Positions 16,949-26,007 are shown, numbered from the stretch's first letter. The stretch: DNA of 44,133 nt from an uncultured Porphyromonas sp. (GCA_900538385.1 UWSO01000018.1:1-44133); one strand, 5' to 3'. The notes: a model not told the origin generated them from the sequence alone. Made by a program: numbers and translations.

Positions 16949-17358
16949 AGGAAGGAGAAGAGGGGACCCTGTCTATAGTATAGTACCCAGACGATGAAGC
17001 CTAAGAGGATGAGCGTAAGGATACAGCGCAGGATGATACCCGAGCGGGCGTAGTTGTCTATGCCTCGATCTCGCTGCTTCTTGAGATGACGTGTGCCACC
17101 GTAGAGGCTCTCGGAGAGAGTCTCACGAAAGGCTTCGCCAGAGCCATAGTCGGACTCTACTTGCTCTCTGTGGGCTCTGCCGGTGTCGTCGGAGGCTGTG
17201 CCGGTACCGGTGTGGGCTTCGGTGTCGGAGCCTTCGGCAGCTTCGAGCTCTCGTCTGATCTGCTCGATGCGTCGCTGGAGTTGCTCCTTCTTAGGATCCC
17301 AATAGATGGGCTGGTGGTGGAAGGTGCGCGGTTGTCGCGGTCTAAATATGAGTCCCAT
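16945..17358 (-). CDS. Small single-pass membrane protein upstream of mutL
   Basis: 137 aa. The N-terminal block (RQPRTFHHQPIYWDPKKE, residues 8-25) is the recognisable conserved start of a small Bacteroidetes family of unknown function. A charged coiled-coil stretch (26-40) and a low-complexity, acidic middle follow. A single transmembrane helix lies at about residues 110-129 with a short tail. The conserved N-terminus supports ATG 17358 even though the first 202 bases overlap the 3' end of the OstA-like gene in another frame. The stop overlaps the mutL start by 4 bases (ATGA), so coupling to mutL is likely. No function is known to me; database labels such as riboflavin synthase for such proteins would be unfounded. 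Confidence 0.7.
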   Translation of the reverse strand: MGLIFRPRQPRTFHHQPIYWDPKKEQLQRRIEQIRRELEAAEGSDTEAHTGTGTASDDTGRAHREQVESDYGSGEAFRETLSESLYGGTRHLKKQRDRGIDNYARSGIILRCILTLILLGFIVWVLYYRQGPLFSFL

Positions 17359-19301
17359 GAGTGTAGTGGTAAGAGGTGCATGTAGCTCTGCAACGAGTCT
17401 GCAAGAGATTGTACGGAGCTGGTGTCGCTCTCTAATGGGCGACGTATGTAGACGGAGAGGGGCTCCACGGCCATGGCTGTCGTGTCGGCGGCTGCGGTTT
17501 TCTTAGCCTCTGCTGGCTTAGGCTTCTCTAGGGCTTGCTGGTACTCCTTGTAGAAGGCTTGCCATGCGGCTAATCCGTCGAAGCCTTTGCCCATCTTGCT
17601 GTTTGGATCTTGAAGCGTGGAGAGCGAGTCGGTAGAGATCAGCGGTGCTGTGCGGTCGGGGATGACATCCTCGGGTGAGAGCGGACGCTTGTCGCCATGC
17701 CACTCGGCACCACTCATCTGACGCAACTCATCGGTGAGGTCTTGGATCGGGTGGATCGTCCCCTCTGCCTTGCCATGCCAGAGGATGTGGTCGAGCTTGT
17801 CATCGACAATGTAGACATCCATCTGCGGGTTTCGCACCTGGGCGAGGGCGTAGTAATGCTTTGCTTTCTCCTGTATGAGGTAGTAGCGTGACTCTACGTT
17901 GGAGCGATAGAAGGCGTGATCGAGCGTGCCTTCGCGAAAGTATGCTTGGATCGTATCGGCCTTAACACGATCCTGCTTGACAGAATCAATCCAGCGAACT
18001 GACGAGGCATTTGGCCAGGCAAAGGCATGGTCGATGGTGTCGTTGGCAAGGTGAGCATAGATGGTGTCTCCCTTGAGTTGAGTCGAGTCGTTCCACAAGA
18101 TCGGATTGCCAAAGAGCTTCATGAGTGAGTCAAGGGAGAAGTAGTGCACAGAGTCTCCAATGCCCTGTATGTCCTTGCGGTAAAGGCGCACATCGTGGTA
18201 GCCCTTGGTGTACTTGACCTCTAGCGAGTCGGTAGCACCTGGAGGTGGAGGCAGATTGCGCTTGATCCCCTCCATGATCTCGGCAGACATATAGAGGGTG
18301 TCCTCCTCGGAGTAGTCCATGACGTAGGCTCGTCCTGTGGCGTAGGTATAGCCATTGCCCTGGTCTAGATAGCCGTAGTCACCAAAGTAGGTCGCCTTGT
18401 CCTCTTGATTGTCTATCACCACATCGTAGTAGGCCTGGCAGATCTGTCTCTTCTTGTCGTAGAGTATCGAGTCGCCTGTCATGGTGCCATCGGGGTGCGT
18501 GACGAGAGATCGATCGAGGAGGATGCTCTGCTCGGTGTCTGTATTGTAAAAGCCACGGTCGGTATTTATTGTGACCGAGTCGGTGGTCTCTATGACGGTG
18601 GGGCTGACGATACGACAGATGGATGTCGCCGTATTGTAGTGCAGGATGTCGGTGTCGAGGGTAAAGCGATCGTTCTCTAGGTGCACTTGATTCTGAAAGA
18701 GCGCCTCGTCGGAGCTCGTGTTGTACTCACCATAGATAGAGGTGAGGGTATTGACCGAGTCAGCAAGGGTGCCGAAGTTGTCGTAGTAAGCGACCTTTTG
18801 ATTGCGATCGTAGTAGAGGCTCTCGGTAAAGAGTGTGGTGACATTCTTTGTCAAGATCACATTGTCGTGAAGCTCCGCTAGAGCGGCCATGCCGTCGTAT
18901 ATCATCATGCCAGCGGTGATGGAGACAGAGTCTCCCTCTAATATCTGCACATGACCGAATGCGTCAAATGAATTGGTCATCTCATTGAGATTAGCGCTGT
19001 CGCAGGTCATGATCCAGCTGCCATGTCTGAGACGCACATTGCCCGTTAGGATGACAATGTCAGGGTGCATGTCCTGATCGTGGCTGAGTACATCGGCATG
19101 ATCTAGGATGATGAGACGCTTGCCTCCGACCATCGTAGGGGGAGGTGCTGGAGCGTCCGCTACATGTCTCAAAGGGTGCAGTCTCGCCGTCCCGCCCCAC
19201 AGCGGCAGCCCCACGAAAAGAAGCAAAGCAACCGCTAGCAACCCGCTGAGGGTGAGTAGTAGTCGCTGTGTGGTGGTCACTGAGTGAAACTGATAGGACA
19301 T
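17157..19301 (-). CDS. OstA-like protein (LptA/LptD N-terminal fold), LPS transport related
   Basis: 714 aa. A membrane anchor or uncleaved signal lies at residues 13-36. Residues about 60-210 form the OstA-like N-terminal beta-jellyroll (repeating strands such as DIVILTGNVRLRHGSWIMTC and FDAFGHVQILEGDSVSITA), the fold of LptA and the periplasmic part of LptD. Further OstA-type strands continue to about residue 530. In Bacteroidetes such proteins are thought to take part in lipopolysaccharide transport across the periplasm. The last 67 residues are Ser/Pro/Thr/Lys-rich, have no fold signature and are encoded by DNA that also encodes the conserved start of the small membrane protein. It follows the PPIase gene after 64 bases. 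Confidence 0.8.
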   Translation of the reverse strand: MSYQFHSVTTTQRLLLTLSGLLAVALLLFVGLPLWGGTARLHPLRHVADAPAPPPTMVGGKRLIILDHADVLSHDQDMHPDIVILTGNVRLRHGSWIMTCDSANLNEMTNSFDAFGHVQILEGDSVSITAGMMIYDGMAALAELHDNVILTKNVTTLFTESLYYDRNQKVAYYDNFGTLADSVNTLTSIYGEYNTSSDEALFQNQVHLENDRFTLDTDILHYNTATSICRIVSPTVIETTDSVTINTDRGFYNTDTEQSILLDRSLVTHPDGTMTGDSILYDKKRQICQAYYDVVIDNQEDKATYFGDYGYLDQGNGYTYATGRAYVMDYSEEDTLYMSAEIMEGIKRNLPPPPGATDSLEVKYTKGYHDVRLYRKDIQGIGDSVHYFSLDSLMKLFGNPILWNDSTQLKGDTIYAHLANDTIDHAFAWPNASSVRWIDSVKQDRVKADTIQAYFREGTLDHAFYRSNVESRYYLIQEKAKHYYALAQVRNPQMDVYIVDDKLDHILWHGKAEGTIHPIQDLTDELRQMSGAEWHGDKRPLSPEDVIPDRTAPLISTDSLSTLQDPNSKMGKGFDGLAAWQAFYKEYQQALEKPKPAEAKKTAAADTTAMAVEPLSVYIRRPLESDTSSVQSLADSLQSYMHLLPLHSWDSYLDRDNRAPSTTSPSIGILRRSNSSDASSRSDESSKLPKAPTPKPTPVPAQPPTTPAEPTESK

Positions 19302-19365
19302 GGGATCTCTGATTTAGTAGACAGACCTAGATAGCCGGTCGTCTTCTTCTAGACAAGAGGAAGAG

Positions 19366-20772
19366 TTACTTCTTGATCCAACCTGGATACTTAAAGTCGC
19401 ACTGCTGATAGTCAGGGCTGATGCGTATATAAGTACTCTTCTGGTGCTGAACGATCCACTTGTCAAGCTCTTTCTGCTTCTTTTCCTGCAGAGCTAGTTG
19501 CTTGATGAGCTGAAAGTCGGTAGCCATGTCAGCCCGGTGACCAGGGATGCGCTGTTTGAGCTTGAGGAGTACTACTTGCGTGTTGCCGTTTGCATCTTGT
19601 GAGACAAACGCTGGGGATACATCGCCTACCTGCATCTTGTCCACATAGGAAGCGAAGTCTTGCTGTAGCTCCGACATCGTAAAGAGTGCCGTGCCGTAAC
19701 GTTCGCTCTCGTAATCTTCGTTGAGGAGGAGACCAAAGTTGTTTTTCGTCTCGTCAACATTGCTGCATAGGACGACCGCCTCGTCAAAGGAGGTCTTGCC
19801 ATTGCGTACCTGCACAGCGACAGAGTCGGCTCTGTTGACGGCTTGCTGTAGCTTGTCAGGAGCCACGCTCGGCTTGAGGAGTATGTGGCGGAAGTTGATC
19901 GTGTTGTCACGCTTCTCGATAAGCTGTACGATGTGATAGCCCGTGGCGGTACGTATGATAGGAGAAACCTGCTTGGGGTCTGTCAATGCGAAGACAACCT
20001 GAGCAAACTCAGGCTCTAGAGAGCTGCGAGCTACGAAGCCATACTCGCCACCACGAAGTGAGGTACGAGAGTCCTGAGAGTAGAGCCGTGCGATCGTAGA
20101 GAAGTCACGACGCCCTGCAAGTATATCGTCGGAGTAGCTTCTGAGCTGCTCTTTGATCTGGTCAATAGCTGCGAGCTCGATGTCAGGGGTGATCCGAAGA
20201 GCTTGTACCTCGACGGCGTCAGGTATGTATGGCAAGCTGTCTTGTGGTATCTGAGCGTAGTAAGAGCGGATCTCGGTGGGTGTTACTGCAACTCCCTGGA
20301 TAATCTTCTGCTGCATCTGCCGAACGATCTCATTATTGACCGCCATGATGCGCTGCTGCTCACGAATGCTTGAGTAGGGACGATTGAAGTACTCCTCAAG
20401 GCGCTCACGGGAGCCGATCTGCTGAACGAGGCTCTCCATAAAGTTATCCACAAATCGGTCTACCTTAGTATTATCCACCGAGATACTATCGATCTTAGCT
20501 TGGTTGAGGAAGAGCATCTGGACCGCTAGTTGCTCCGTGAGGTAGCAGTCAGGATTCCCTTCGAGAGGCATTCCCTGAGAGCGCATGTAGAGCTTTTGGT
20601 TTTCTATCTCAGACTTGAGGATAGGCTCATCGCCCACGGTCCATATAACCTCATCGACGACAGATCCTGCGAGGGCCTTTTGCTGCGGTGTCTGAGCCGT
20701 CAGAGAGAGGCTAGCCAGCAAAGACAAAAGCATGGATAGTATCATCCAGCGTACGGGTGTATAGGTAGACAT
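19366..20772 (-). CDS. Periplasmic peptidyl-prolyl isomerase (SurA/PpiC-like, parvulin)
   Basis: 468 aa with a signal peptide (hydrophobic residues about 9-24, cleavage after LTA-Q). A SurA-like N-terminal chaperone region spans about 35-170. The first parvulin domain (about 185-285) has the signature RGGEYGFVARSSLEPEFAQVVFAL and GYHIVQL. A second, more degenerate parvulin domain begins at FRHILL (about 293) and runs to about 410. SurA-type proteins assist folding of outer-membrane barrels in the periplasm. The gene lies between recQ and the OstA-like gene, so it may serve outer-membrane assembly together with that neighbour. Confidence 0.88.
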   Translation of the reverse strand: MSTYTPVRWMILSMLLSLLASLSLTAQTPQQKALAGSVVDEVIWTVGDEPILKSEIENQKLYMRSQGMPLEGNPDCYLTEQLAVQMLFLNQAKIDSISVDNTKVDRFVDNFMESLVQQIGSRERLEEYFNRPYSSIREQQRIMAVNNEIVRQMQQKIIQGVAVTPTEIRSYYAQIPQDSLPYIPDAVEVQALRITPDIELAAIDQIKEQLRSYSDDILAGRRDFSTIARLYSQDSRTSLRGGEYGFVARSSLEPEFAQVVFALTDPKQVSPIIRTATGYHIVQLIEKRDNTINFRHILLKPSVAPDKLQQAVNRADSVAVQVRNGKTSFDEAVVLCSNVDETKNNFGLLLNEDYESERYGTALFTMSELQQDFASYVDKMQVGDVSPAFVSQDANGNTQVVLLKLKQRIPGHRADMATDFQLIKQLALQEKKQKELDKWIVQHQKSTYIRISPDYQQCDFKYPGWIKK

Positions 20773-20796
20773 AAGAGTTGTATTGCTAATGTGATC

Positions 20797-22998
20797 TTAT
20801 TGGTTGCAGGAGAAGATGAGCATAGCGAGTCGTAGCTCCGCCTCGTTGTAGAAGTCTTCGTATTCGCTGATGAGGTCGTCTAGCGTGCATCCTGGGTGGT
20901 CCTCTAGATACTCTTTCAGTTCGTCATAGCTGTCCTCGCCTAGCTCAGAAGTGATGAGGTAGTTGAGCTTGACCTTGGTGCCTGACTTGACGATACGCTC
21001 CAGCTCAGTGAGCAGATCGTCGGTGCTGATAGAGTGCGAGATAGCAATGTCTTCGAGGATCACCTGACGGTCTAGCTGCTGTACGATAGAAATATGCTGC
21101 TTGGTGTTGTTAGGCAATGTGCGGATCTTGTAGTCCTCAGGTCGTTCGATCTCATACTCCTCGACATAGTTCCGTATGATCCGGACAAACTCCTCTCCGT
21201 ATCGGTCTACCTGCTCGACATTGACGCCCGAGATATTCTTAAGCTCTGGCAAGGTGATAGGATAGAGCGTGGACATCTCCTCAAGTGCTGAGTCGGAGAA
21301 TATGCCGGCTGTGCCTAGTCCTAGCTTAGAGCTCAGCTTCTTGCGAACATCCTTGAGAATGTTGTAGAGGGCGGGGTCTGTAGAGGCTGTACGTCCGCGT
21401 CCACTAGATGCGGAGCTATCTACCTCCTCATCATCGTCAAGATCCTCATCGTCATCCAGATCCTCCTCATCGGGTGCTACAATCTTGAATGAAGTAGGCT
21501 TCTTGATAAATTTCTTGCCACTCGGTGTGACACTTAGGATACCATACGTCTCTGTACTCTCAGCGAGATATTGTAGGACCAATGCTCGCTCGATGACCAG
21601 CTCCCAGACTTCTCGTGAGTAGTCACTGCCTATACCATAGGACTTTAGTTTGTCATGGTGAAAGTCCTCAATAGGGGCGGTGTCGCAACCTAGGATTACA
21701 TCGATGACGTGATCCTTCTTAAATTGTTCTTTGAGCTCCAAGACCGTTTGGAGCAGTTGTTTCAAAAGCTCTTTAGCCTCCATCGTTTGTCTGTTTTTTG
21801 CACAATTGTCACACGCTCCACAGTTCTCCTGATCATATCTCTCTCCGAAATAATAGAGCAGATATGCTCGTCGACACATGGGCGTGAGTGCAAAGGTAGA
21901 AGTTTTTGCGAGTAATTGCCTACCTATCTCCTGTTCGGCGATAGGTTTTCCCTGCATAAAGTTCTCCAGTTTCTGTATATCCTTCTCATTATAAAAGGCT
22001 AAGCAATATCCCTCGCCACCATCACGACCTGCGCGACCCGTCTCCTGATAGTAGCCCTCGAGGCTCTTAGGCATGTCGTAGTGTATGACGTAGCGCACGT
22101 CGGGCTTGTCGATCCCCATGCCAAAGGCTATCGTGGCAACGATCACGCGACACTCCTCGCTCAGGAAAGCATCCTGATTGGCTGAGCGCTCCTTAGCGTC
22201 TAGCCCGGCATGGTAGGGGAGCGCCTTGATGCCGTTCATCTGGAGTAGCTTGGAGAGGTTCATCACCTTCTCACGGCTCATGCAGTAGATGATACCGCTC
22301 TTGTTAGGTCTCTTGCGGATAAATCGGATGATGCGGGCATTAACATCTTCACCCTTCTTCTCGACGCTGTAGTACAGGTTAGGACGATTGAAGCTAGACT
22401 TAAATATCTTGCCATCGAGGATGCCCAGATTCTTGCGGATGTCGTGCTCCACCTTAGGCGTGGCCGTCGCTGTCAGTGCGATGATCGGTCTGCGTCCTAT
22501 CTCATCGACCACAGGGCGTATCTTGCGATACTCAGGGCGAAAGTCATGCCCCCACTCGGAGATACAGTGCGCCTCATCGATCGCAAAGAAAGAGATCTTG
22601 ACCTGACGGAAGAACTCTATGTTCTCAGCTTTGCCGAGCGACTCAGGAGCTACATAGAGTAGCTTCGTCTCACCAGCAGAGACATCGTGATAAACTTGAT
22701 CGAGCTGTGCTTTATTGAGCGAAGAGTTCAGCACGTGCGCTATATCGTTAGATCCAGTCGTCTCTCGCAGGGCATCGACCTGATTCTTCATCAGAGCAAT
22801 CAGCGGAGAGACGATGATCGCCGTCCCCTCCATGATGAGCGCAGGGAGCTGATAGCATAGAGACTTACCGCTACCCGTAGGCATCAAGACAAAAGTGTCG
22901 TGACCCGCTAGTAGACTTTGGATGATCTCTTTCTGATTACCCTTGAACTCTTCAAAGCCGAAGATCTTACTCAGTAGTTCTGTCAGATTGTGTGTCAT
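20797..22998 (-). CDS. recQ: ATP-dependent DNA helicase RecQ
   Basis: 3'-5' superfamily 2 helicase, 733 aa from the start chosen here. Visible in order: Walker A MPTGSGKS, DEAH box with the aromatic-rich loop (AIDEAHCISEWGHDFR), helicase C-terminal motif VI (QETGRAGRDG), zinc-binding cysteines (CRRAYLLYYF...CGACDNC), winged-helix RQC domain, and HRDC domain (about 530-620). A very acidic linker of about 20 residues separates RQC from HRDC, and about 100 extra residues follow HRDC. I start at ATG 22998 (MTHNLTELLSK), which matches family starts. An in-frame ATG at 23025 would add nine unconserved residues. The gene follows clpX and precedes the PPIase gene by 24 bases. Confidence 0.93.
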   Translation of the reverse strand: MTHNLTELLSKIFGFEEFKGNQKEIIQSLLAGHDTFVLMPTGSGKSLCYQLPALIMEGTAIIVSPLIALMKNQVDALRETTGSNDIAHVLNSSLNKAQLDQVYHDVSAGETKLLYVAPESLGKAENIEFFRQVKISFFAIDEAHCISEWGHDFRPEYRKIRPVVDEIGRRPIIALTATATPKVEHDIRKNLGILDGKIFKSSFNRPNLYYSVEKKGEDVNARIIRFIRKRPNKSGIIYCMSREKVMNLSKLLQMNGIKALPYHAGLDAKERSANQDAFLSEECRVIVATIAFGMGIDKPDVRYVIHYDMPKSLEGYYQETGRAGRDGGEGYCLAFYNEKDIQKLENFMQGKPIAEQEIGRQLLAKTSTFALTPMCRRAYLLYYFGERYDQENCGACDNCAKNRQTMEAKELLKQLLQTVLELKEQFKKDHVIDVILGCDTAPIEDFHHDKLKSYGIGSDYSREVWELVIERALVLQYLAESTETYGILSVTPSGKKFIKKPTSFKIVAPDEEDLDDDEDLDDDEEVDSSASSGRGRTASTDPALYNILKDVRKKLSSKLGLGTAGIFSDSALEEMSTLYPITLPELKNISGVNVEQVDRYGEEFVRIIRNYVEEYEIERPEDYKIRTLPNNTKQHISIVQQLDRQVILEDIAISHSISTDDLLTELERIVKSGTKVKLNYLITSELGEDSYDELKEYLEDHPGCTLDDLISEYEDFYNEAELRLAMLIFSCNQ

Positions 22999-23094
22999 GG
23001 TTGGTGTGGTCGTCAGGAGAGACATGGTATGCGCTCTCCACGGCTGGATTAACGATTACATAGGAGGATGCACTGGTTTGTGTCAGAGGTAGGT

Positions 23095-24414
23095 TTAGTT
23101 TGCTAGAGAGGTAGTCATGCTCGGAGTTACCTTAGAGCGAGCATACTGCTCTGTGATACGTAGCGTCTTACGCTTGAGAGAGGGTATCTCGTACATAGCG
23201 TCGATCATGATCTTCTCCACGATCGAGCGCAGTCCGCGAGCCCCTAGCTTCGTCTCTACAGCGACATGGACGATATACTTGAGTGCGTCTTCGTCGAAGG
23301 TTAGCCGTACGCCATCCATCTCAAAGAGCTTCTGGTACTGCTTCGTGATGGCGTTCTTAGGCTCGACGAGGATGCGCAGGAGCGAATCACTATCTAGTGC
23401 ATCTAGATAGGTAAGGATAGGCAGACGTCCGATGATCTCGGGGATCAACCCATAGCGTCGGAGGTCTTGGTGGCTAATGTGTGCCAGCAGATTGTTTTGG
23501 ATCGTCTGGTAGTCCATCTGCTGCTCCTTATAACCCACCACACGGGTGTTGAGGCGAGAGCCGATGATACGTTCTATGCCGTCAAAGGCACCCGCGCAGA
23601 TGAAGAGGATCTGCTGCGTATTGACCTGGATAAACTTCTGCTCGGGATGCTTGCGACCGCCATAAGGGGGGACGTTGATGACACTCCCCTCGAGCAGCTT
23701 GAGAAGGCCCTGCTGCACACCCTCGCCGCTCACATCACGGGTGATGGAGGGGTTGTCGCCCTTGCGCGCTATCTTGTCAATCTCATCGATGAAGACGATG
23801 CCACGCTCTGCGGCTGCTACGTCGTAGTCGCAGTTTTGCAGTAGGCGAGAGATGATGCTTTCTATATCCTCTCCCACATAGCCAGCCTGCGTCAAGACGG
23901 TCGCATCGACCATCGCAAAGGGCACCTGCAGCATACGAGCTATCGACTGGGCTAGGAGTGTCTTACCGCACCCAGTCGGTCCCACCATGATGATGTTGCT
24001 CTTGGCGATCTCTACATCGTCTAGCTTGGAGCTTTCGTCGCTCTTTTCGTCCTGCTCTTGACTAGCCAAGATACGCTTGTAGTGGTTGTAGACAGCCACC
24101 GATAGATATTTCTTAGCATCGGTTTGTCCAATCACGTAGCGGTCTAGATAGGCCGCTATCTCCTGCGGCTTAGGTAGCGACTCATAGGTGAGTGGCGCAA
24201 AGGCAGAGCCCTTGCCTCCCTGCTTTTTCTGTTCAGTAGGGTCAAGCGTGGGACCAGAGACCAGCCCGTTCTGATAGAGCAAAGCGTAGATCTGCTCAGC
24301 GCAGTCACTACAGATCTGCGCAGAGCCCTCGGCACCTATTAGTATAGGCACCTCGCTCTCAGGACGATTGCAGAAAGAGCATCGACGCTCTATCGAGTTA
24401 CTTTTCTTTGCCAT
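23095..24414 (-). CDS. clpX: ATP-dependent Clp protease ATP-binding subunit ClpX
   Basis: 439 aa AAA+ unfoldase that feeds substrates to ClpP. The N-terminal C4 zinc finger (CSFCNRPE...ICSDC, residues 12-39) binds adaptors. Walker A is GPTGCGKT, Walker B IVFIDEIDKI, and the sensor and box VII regions (SRLNTRVVGY, LGARGLRSIVE) are present. The ClpP-contacting IGF loop appears to be replaced by a related hydrophobic loop after the ISHQDLRRYGLIPE segment. The start codon lies 17 bases inside the 3' end of clpP, so the two are co-translated. Confidence 0.95.
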   Translation of the reverse strand: MAKKSNSIERRCSFCNRPESEVPILIGAEGSAQICSDCAEQIYALLYQNGLVSGPTLDPTEQKKQGGKGSAFAPLTYESLPKPQEIAAYLDRYVIGQTDAKKYLSVAVYNHYKRILASQEQDEKSDESSKLDDVEIAKSNIIMVGPTGCGKTLLAQSIARMLQVPFAMVDATVLTQAGYVGEDIESIISRLLQNCDYDVAAAERGIVFIDEIDKIARKGDNPSITRDVSGEGVQQGLLKLLEGSVINVPPYGGRKHPEQKFIQVNTQQILFICAGAFDGIERIIGSRLNTRVVGYKEQQMDYQTIQNNLLAHISHQDLRRYGLIPEIIGRLPILTYLDALDSDSLLRILVEPKNAITKQYQKLFEMDGVRLTFDEDALKYIVHVAVETKLGARGLRSIVEKIMIDAMYEIPSLKRKTLRITEQYARSKVTPSMTTSLAN

Positions 24415-25114
24415 CTGCCTTCTTGTCCTTAGCTGCTTGCTTAGAAGATACGAGTACTTTATCGATCATACCATACTCCAGCGCCTCTGCAGCGGTCATC
24501 CACTTGTCACGATCGCTGTCTCGCTCGATATCCTCGACAGAGCGACCCGAGTGATCGGCTATGATCTTGTAGAGCTCAGCCTTCACCTTGAGGATCTCCT
24601 TGGCAGCGATCTCTATGTCGCTCGCCTGGCCCTGCATGCCGCCCATCGGCTGGTGTATCATGACCCGTGAGTGGGGCAGTGCGTAGCGCTTGCCCTCGGC
24701 ACCTGCCACGAGGAGGACAGCGGCCATCGAGGCTGCCATGCCAGTACACATCGTCGAGACATCGCAACCCACATACTGCATCGTATCGTAGATGCCAAAA
24801 CCTGCATAGACCGAGCCTCCAGGGCTATTGATATAGATCGAAATATCCTTGCCAGGATCTGCATTGTCTAGGTACAGGAGCTGCGCCTGGATCACATTGG
24901 CCGTGTAGTCGTTGACCTCCGTGCCGAGGAAGATGATACGATCCATCATCAGGCGGCTGAAGACATCCATCTGCGCCACGTTGAGTTGACGCTCTTCGAT
25001 GATGGTCGGATTGATGTAGCCAGTGGAGGCGGTTATATAGTCGTTGAGTGCATTGGTATTCATCCGAAGATGAGCGTGTGCATAGTGGACGAAGTCCTTA
25101 TTATGATCTGTCAT
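24398..25114 (-). CDS. clpP: ATP-dependent Clp protease proteolytic subunit ClpP
   Basis: 238 aa serine peptidase that assembles into a tetradecamer with ClpX. The catalytic triad is complete: S129 in GMAASMA, H154 in MIHQPMGG and D203 in DRDKWM. The N-terminal 30 residues are longer than in E. coli and probably include a propeptide. It overlaps clpX by 17 bases. A -7 box lies 116-123 bases upstream. The trigger factor gene that often precedes clpP in Bacteroides is not present; repeat DNA occupies that position. Confidence 0.95.
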   Translation of the reverse strand: MTDHNKDFVHYAHAHLRMNTNALNDYITASTGYINPTIIEERQLNVAQMDVFSRLMMDRIIFLGTEVNDYTANVIQAQLLYLDNADPGKDISIYINSPGGSVYAGFGIYDTMQYVGCDVSTMCTGMAASMAAVLLVAGAEGKRYALPHSRVMIHQPMGGMQGQASDIEIAAKEILKVKAELYKIIADHSGRSVEDIERDSDRDKWMTAAEALEYGMIDKVLVSSKQAAKDKKADGKEK

Positions 25115-25229
25115 ATTGATGAAGCAGAGTTAAGTGAGTTACTATTTATAGGTTAAAGGAGCGAAGCCAAGCTTCACTTGCTAAAGGTTAGAGCCAGTCG
25201 AGTCACCCCGACCTAGCTTGATTTAGAAA

Positions 25230-25237
25230 CAAAGATA
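25230..25237 (-). promoter_or_regulatory. -7 box of the clpP operon
   Basis: CAAAGATA on the plus strand reads TATCTTTG on the minus strand, a perfect TAnnTTTG. No clear TTG is found at the -33 distance. It would give a leader of about 105-110 bases for clpP. The leader contains AAGCCAAGCTTCACTTGCT, a weak palindrome around AAGCTT. Confidence 0.5.
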
Positions 25238-25374
25238 ACGCTATTTCTGAACATACGCCACACCCCTCTCATCGTAGATCCCGCAAATCTCACGAGCGTG
25301 CTACCCGTGGAGACTCACGGCTAGAGTCTAGTGAGAGAACGCCTGTTGTGTCAAAGCGAGACGAGTAACGATGA

Positions 25375-25680
25375 TACGAGTAACCCTTTGTAGGGACGCA
25401 CGGTCTGTGCGTCCGTTGTCGAACCAGCCGACGAGTAACGGTTGTAGGGACGCTCGGTCGAGCGTCCGTTGTATCAAAAGTTACGGCCTCAGGGCTTTAA
25501 CGGGGACGGACGCACGATCGGTGCGTTCGTTGTCGAACCAGCCGACAAGTAACGGTTGTAGGGACGCACGATCGGTGCGTCCGTAGTGTCAAAGGTGACA
25601 GAGTTCGTTGTCGAACCAACTGACGAGTAACGGGTGTAGGGACGCACGGTCGAGCGTCCGTTGTGTCAAGACGAGACGTA
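25375..25680. repeat. Tandem REP/MITE-like units (four)
   Basis: Four consecutive units each start with CRAGTAAC and contain GTAGGGACGC plus a hairpin of the form GGACGC-ACGGTCTGT-GCGTCC, followed by GTTGT and mostly GAACCA. They start near 25375, 25432, 25546 and 25624. The second unit also carries the long interior (TTTAACGGGGACGGACG) of the full element seen at 9434-9538. The third shares the GTGTCAAAGGT string. Small open frames through this region are repeat artefacts. Confidence 0.7.
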
Positions 25681-25773
25681 TAACTCGTCTCCTCTGGCCT
25701 CAAACCTCTAAAGTCCAACTTCTAACATCTAGTTCCTCATACAGCTTCCCTGCGAAAAAGGATCTCGCAAGAG

Positions 25774-25994
25774 GTCCGACGCTTCGTAGCCGTCGGTCGG
25801 AGGGGCACAGCCCCGAACGACCGATGGATAGGCAAACGTGGTAGACGATCGACCCCTTGTGGGTCGGACTAGACAAAGATACAGTCCCAATTCGAACTCC
25901 CACACCGGGGAGGTCGCTTACTTCTTGTGACACTCCTGACCCCGCAGTCGTTCGGGGTTTTGCCCCTCCGACTGGGGGCTACGATACGTCCGAC
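25774..25994. repeat. 221-bp MITE-like element with ~48-bp imperfect terminal inverted repeats
   Basis: The left arm (25774-25821) and right arm (25947-25994) are inverted copies with about 40 of 48 positions matching. The best part (25796-25821 against 25947-25972) matches at 24 of 26. Outside it, CGTAGCC (25785-25791) pairs with GGCTACG (25977-25983) at the same 4-base offset on both sides. Each arm also contains its own small GGGGC-N3-GCCCC-type hairpin. The 125-base interior contains a minus-strand TATCTTTG (25874-25881) but no credible coding sequence. Confidence 0.65.
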
Positions 25995-26007
25995 CGCAAG
26001 CGGTCGT

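Noticed and set aside
25371..25586. 71-aa open frame made of CRDARSVRPLSNQPTSNG repeats
   Set aside because: It is the translation of the tandem REP-like units; the 73-aa frame opposite has the same origin.
25880..25925. tRNA-like T arm (GGGAGTTCGAATTGGG on the minus strand)
   Set aside because: The arms beside the loop do not pair and no acceptor or anticodon stem can be drawn.
25700..25933. 77-aa open frame (-) downstream of a TATCTTTG box
   Set aside because: It runs across the inverted-repeat element, has no recognisable domain, and the box lies inside the frame and not before it.
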